Assembly (NCBI RefSeq): GCF_003970865.1
Contig: NZ_RXLZ01000056.1
Span: forward strand, 1-32,647
Source: Stenotrophomonas maltophilia
GTDB taxonomy: Bacteria > Pseudomonadota > Gammaproteobacteria > Xanthomonadales > Xanthomonadaceae
Reading direction: 5' to 3'
Length of the DNA: 32,647 nt
The position numbers and the translations under genes were made by a program. Below the pieces are notes generated by a model, which was given only the letters and a program-made list of their open reading frames with translations, did not search any database and had not been told where the DNA came from. Below, one piece after another: positions 31,401-32,647 of the stretch (position 1 is the stretch's first letter; every line of letters starts with the position of its first letter).

Positions 31401-31507
31401 GGCTGGTCCACCTTGTTGCTCCACCGTCTTGCCTGTGCCCGGAACGGCCCGGATACCCTCGCCTGCTGGAACGATTGCCAGAGTACGCGGCCTTCAGTTC
31501 CATGGGC

Positions 31508-31521
31508 ATGACTTAAATCAA
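31508..31521 (-). promoter_or_regulatory. Weak FNR-like box upstream of moaA
   Basis: On the minus strand TTGATTTAAGTCAT matches eight of ten FNR consensus bases. A -41.5 placement predicts a start near 31473, with TACTCT (31480-31485, minus strand) as a possible -10. It is weaker than the other boxes but well placed. Confidence 0.45.
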
Positions 31522-31594
31522 TCGCGTTCGGCCCCGCGCGGCAGGCGTTGTGGCAGCATGCGGCTTTCCGTGCAGCGGGCGTGTGACAACCCTC

Positions 31595-31999
31595 ATGATG
31601 ATGAACGATTTCCAGCAACTGCTGCATGCCGCCGGCGAGCAGGCTGAACCGCAACGCCTGCTGTTCGTATTCGTGCGCGCCGAGCTGCCCGAATCGCCCA
31701 CCGGTGACCAGCGCGACCGGCATGACCGCCGCGAGGGCGGCACCCTGTCGCCGGTGCTGTGCGTGGACAAGCTGCCGGCCGAGGTGCCCAGCTTCCAGGC
31801 ACTGGCGACCGAGTCGACCACCACCGGCGTCGACTGGGACCTGGTGTTCGTGGCGGCGCTGGACGGCCGTGGCGGTTTCGCGCCCAACAGCGACGAAGCC
31901 GCGCGCCCGCTGAAGCTCATGGTCAACGCCATCCATGACGGTCAGATCGGCCGCTTCGCCGCCTTCGACCGTGGCGGCGAGCCCGTTCAGTTCTATTGA
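31595..31999 (+). CDS. Small conserved protein, often mislabelled ribonucleotide reductase subunit alpha
   Basis: This 134-residue protein reads LLHAAGEQAEPQRLLFVFVR near the start, GTLSPVLCVDKLPAEVPSF near 48, DWDLVFVAALDGRGGFAPNS near 80, and MVNAIHDGQIGRFAAFDRGG near the end. I recognise the pattern as a widespread proteobacterial small protein of unknown function that databases often call ribonucleotide reductase subunit alpha, without the size or catalytic residues of that enzyme. Three ATG codons in a row (31595, 31598, 31601) leave the exact start open, and no clear Shine-Dalgarno is seen. It is divergent from moaA and overlaps the next gene tail to tail. Confidence 0.7.
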   Translation: MMMNDFQQLLHAAGEQAEPQRLLFVFVRAELPESPTGDQRDRHDRREGGTLSPVLCVDKLPAEVPSFQALATESTTTGVDWDLVFVAALDGRGGFAPNSDEAARPLKLMVNAIHDGQIGRFAAFDRGGEPVQFY

Positions 32000-32322
32000 G
32001 CCACCAGCTGCAGGGTCAGGAAGAAGATCACCAGCACGGTGTTCAGCCCCCAGGCCACGGTCAGCCCGCGCGCCGCCACGCCCAGGTTGGGGTTGTGCGC
32101 GGTGGGTGCCGCCCGCCAGACCGCCGGGATGATCCAGCCGGTATAGAGCAGCAGCACGGCAAATACCCCCAGCAGCAGCGTGGTGCGCTGGTTGGCCAGG
32201 GCCCAGAGGGCTACCGCCCACAGAATGTTGCTGGGAATGACGCCCTGCAGCCAGAACACACTCCACAGGCGGGAACGGCCCTGGGTGTCGGGGGTGGGGT
32301 GCAGCGAAGCGGTCGCGGTCAT
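31993..32322 (-). CDS. Small integral membrane protein of unknown function
   Basis: This 109-residue protein has about three hydrophobic spans: NILWAVALWALAN near residue 32, LLLGVFAVLLLYTGWIIPAV near 49-68, and LTVAWGLNTVLVIFFLTLQL near the C-terminus. The short N-terminus is polar. I do not recognise the family. Its 3' end overlaps the preceding plus-strand gene by seven bases. Codon use looks like the neighbours, so it is probably a real gene. Confidence 0.7.
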   Translation of the reverse strand: MTATASLHPTPDTQGRSRLWSVFWLQGVIPSNILWAVALWALANQRTTLLLGVFAVLLLYTGWIIPAVWRAAPTAHNPNLGVAARGLTVAWGLNTVLVIFFLTLQLVAQ

Positions 32323-32647
32323 AAGTCTCCTTCTGTTTAGGAAACGTGCTGAACAAGCCTGCGCTTGGTGACTGGGAACGTCAACCCGAGTCGCACATCA
32401 CGCTATGACGCCTGTACAGGCGAGCCATGCTCGACTCAGGCCCTTCCCCGCAGAGCCTGTCGTCATCGCCCCCCCCCACCCTCTCCCCCCCGCTTCCCAC
32501 CCCCGACACTTGTCCCCAATTGTCCGCGGAGGCCGTCTACCCCCGCCCGCCCGACCTCCGGGTGCTTTACACACGGGGAAAGGCCCAAAGCCCCCCCCAC
32601 AGGGGGGGTGTTGCCCCCCTTTGGTTGGGCTGCTCCCCGCGCCCGTC
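32323..32647. other. Gene-free, C-rich stretch at window end
   Basis: No convincing coding frame or RNA gene is seen. From about 32470 on, the plus strand is dominated by runs of C (up to nine) with a G-run near 32604, unlike the balanced GC of the rest of the window. It may be poor-quality sequence near a contig end or an unusual intergenic region. Confidence 0.5.

Noticed and set aside
31401..31594. Possible Moco riboswitch before moaA
   Set aside because: I could not recognise the conserved Moco RNA core by eye. A covariance-model search would be needed to claim it.

Overview
The window looks like a chromosome segment of Stenotrophomonas (S. maltophilia complex) or a very close Xanthomonadaceae relative. 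The clues are high GC, tight ATGA-overlapped operons, and copies of the palindromic GTAG-flanked repeat (core GCCGGCCAGCGGCCGGC) that is abundant in Stenotrophomonas. Taxonomy is inferred from these features and was not searched.

Layout. (1) 1-122: end of an IS3-like insertion sequence with the start of its orfA running off the window. (2) 292-1926: an Lrp/AsnC regulator divergent from azlC-azlD (branched-chain amino acid export). (3) 2079-4033: a stand-alone Aer-type PAS protein translationally coupled to a diflavin (flavodoxin/FAD/NADPH) reductase, behind an FNR-like box. (4) 4142-11282: a modE-like molybdate regulator divergent from a six-gene operon encoding a TonB-dependent receptor, a DUF2478 protein, a BtuF/MolA-type binding protein, a FecCD/BtuC-type permease, its ATPase and a methyltransferase. 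A near-textbook ModE operator sits just upstream of the receptor gene. (5) 11286-11546: three tandem repeat units of 98-bp period. (6) 11555-15674, minus strand: a HemN-like protein lacking the radical-SAM cysteines, an FNR-type regulator with its Fe-S cysteines, and modA-modB-modC. (7) 15808-26240, minus strand: narK-narG-narH-narJ-narI-ppiC-narK1, the respiratory nitrate reductase operon with two nitrate/nitrite transporters. (8) 26386-31400, minus strand: moaA, moaC/moaB fusion, moeA, moaD, moaE, mobA and a DUF7009-like gene, i.e. molybdenum cofactor synthesis. (9) 31595-32322: a small conserved protein and a small membrane protein, followed by a C-rich stretch without genes.

How it fits together. 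This is a nitrate-respiration and molybdenum island. Nitrate reductase needs bis-MGD cofactor. The Moco genes make it, ModABC and the predicted TonB/MolABC-like system would supply the metal, ModE would sense molybdate, and the FNR-type regulator would sense loss of oxygen. FNR-like boxes (TTGAT-N4-ATCAA or close) lie upstream of narK, modE/TonB receptor, the PAS-diflavin pair, the hemN-like/fnr/mod operon and, more weakly, moaA.

The most interesting candidate is the ModE-box-controlled TonB receptor plus BtuCDF/MolBCA-type transporter with DUF2478 and methyltransferase partners: a predicted outer-membrane-to-cytoplasm route for molybdenum or a molybdenum chelate. The second is the FNR-box-controlled PAS/diflavin reductase pair.
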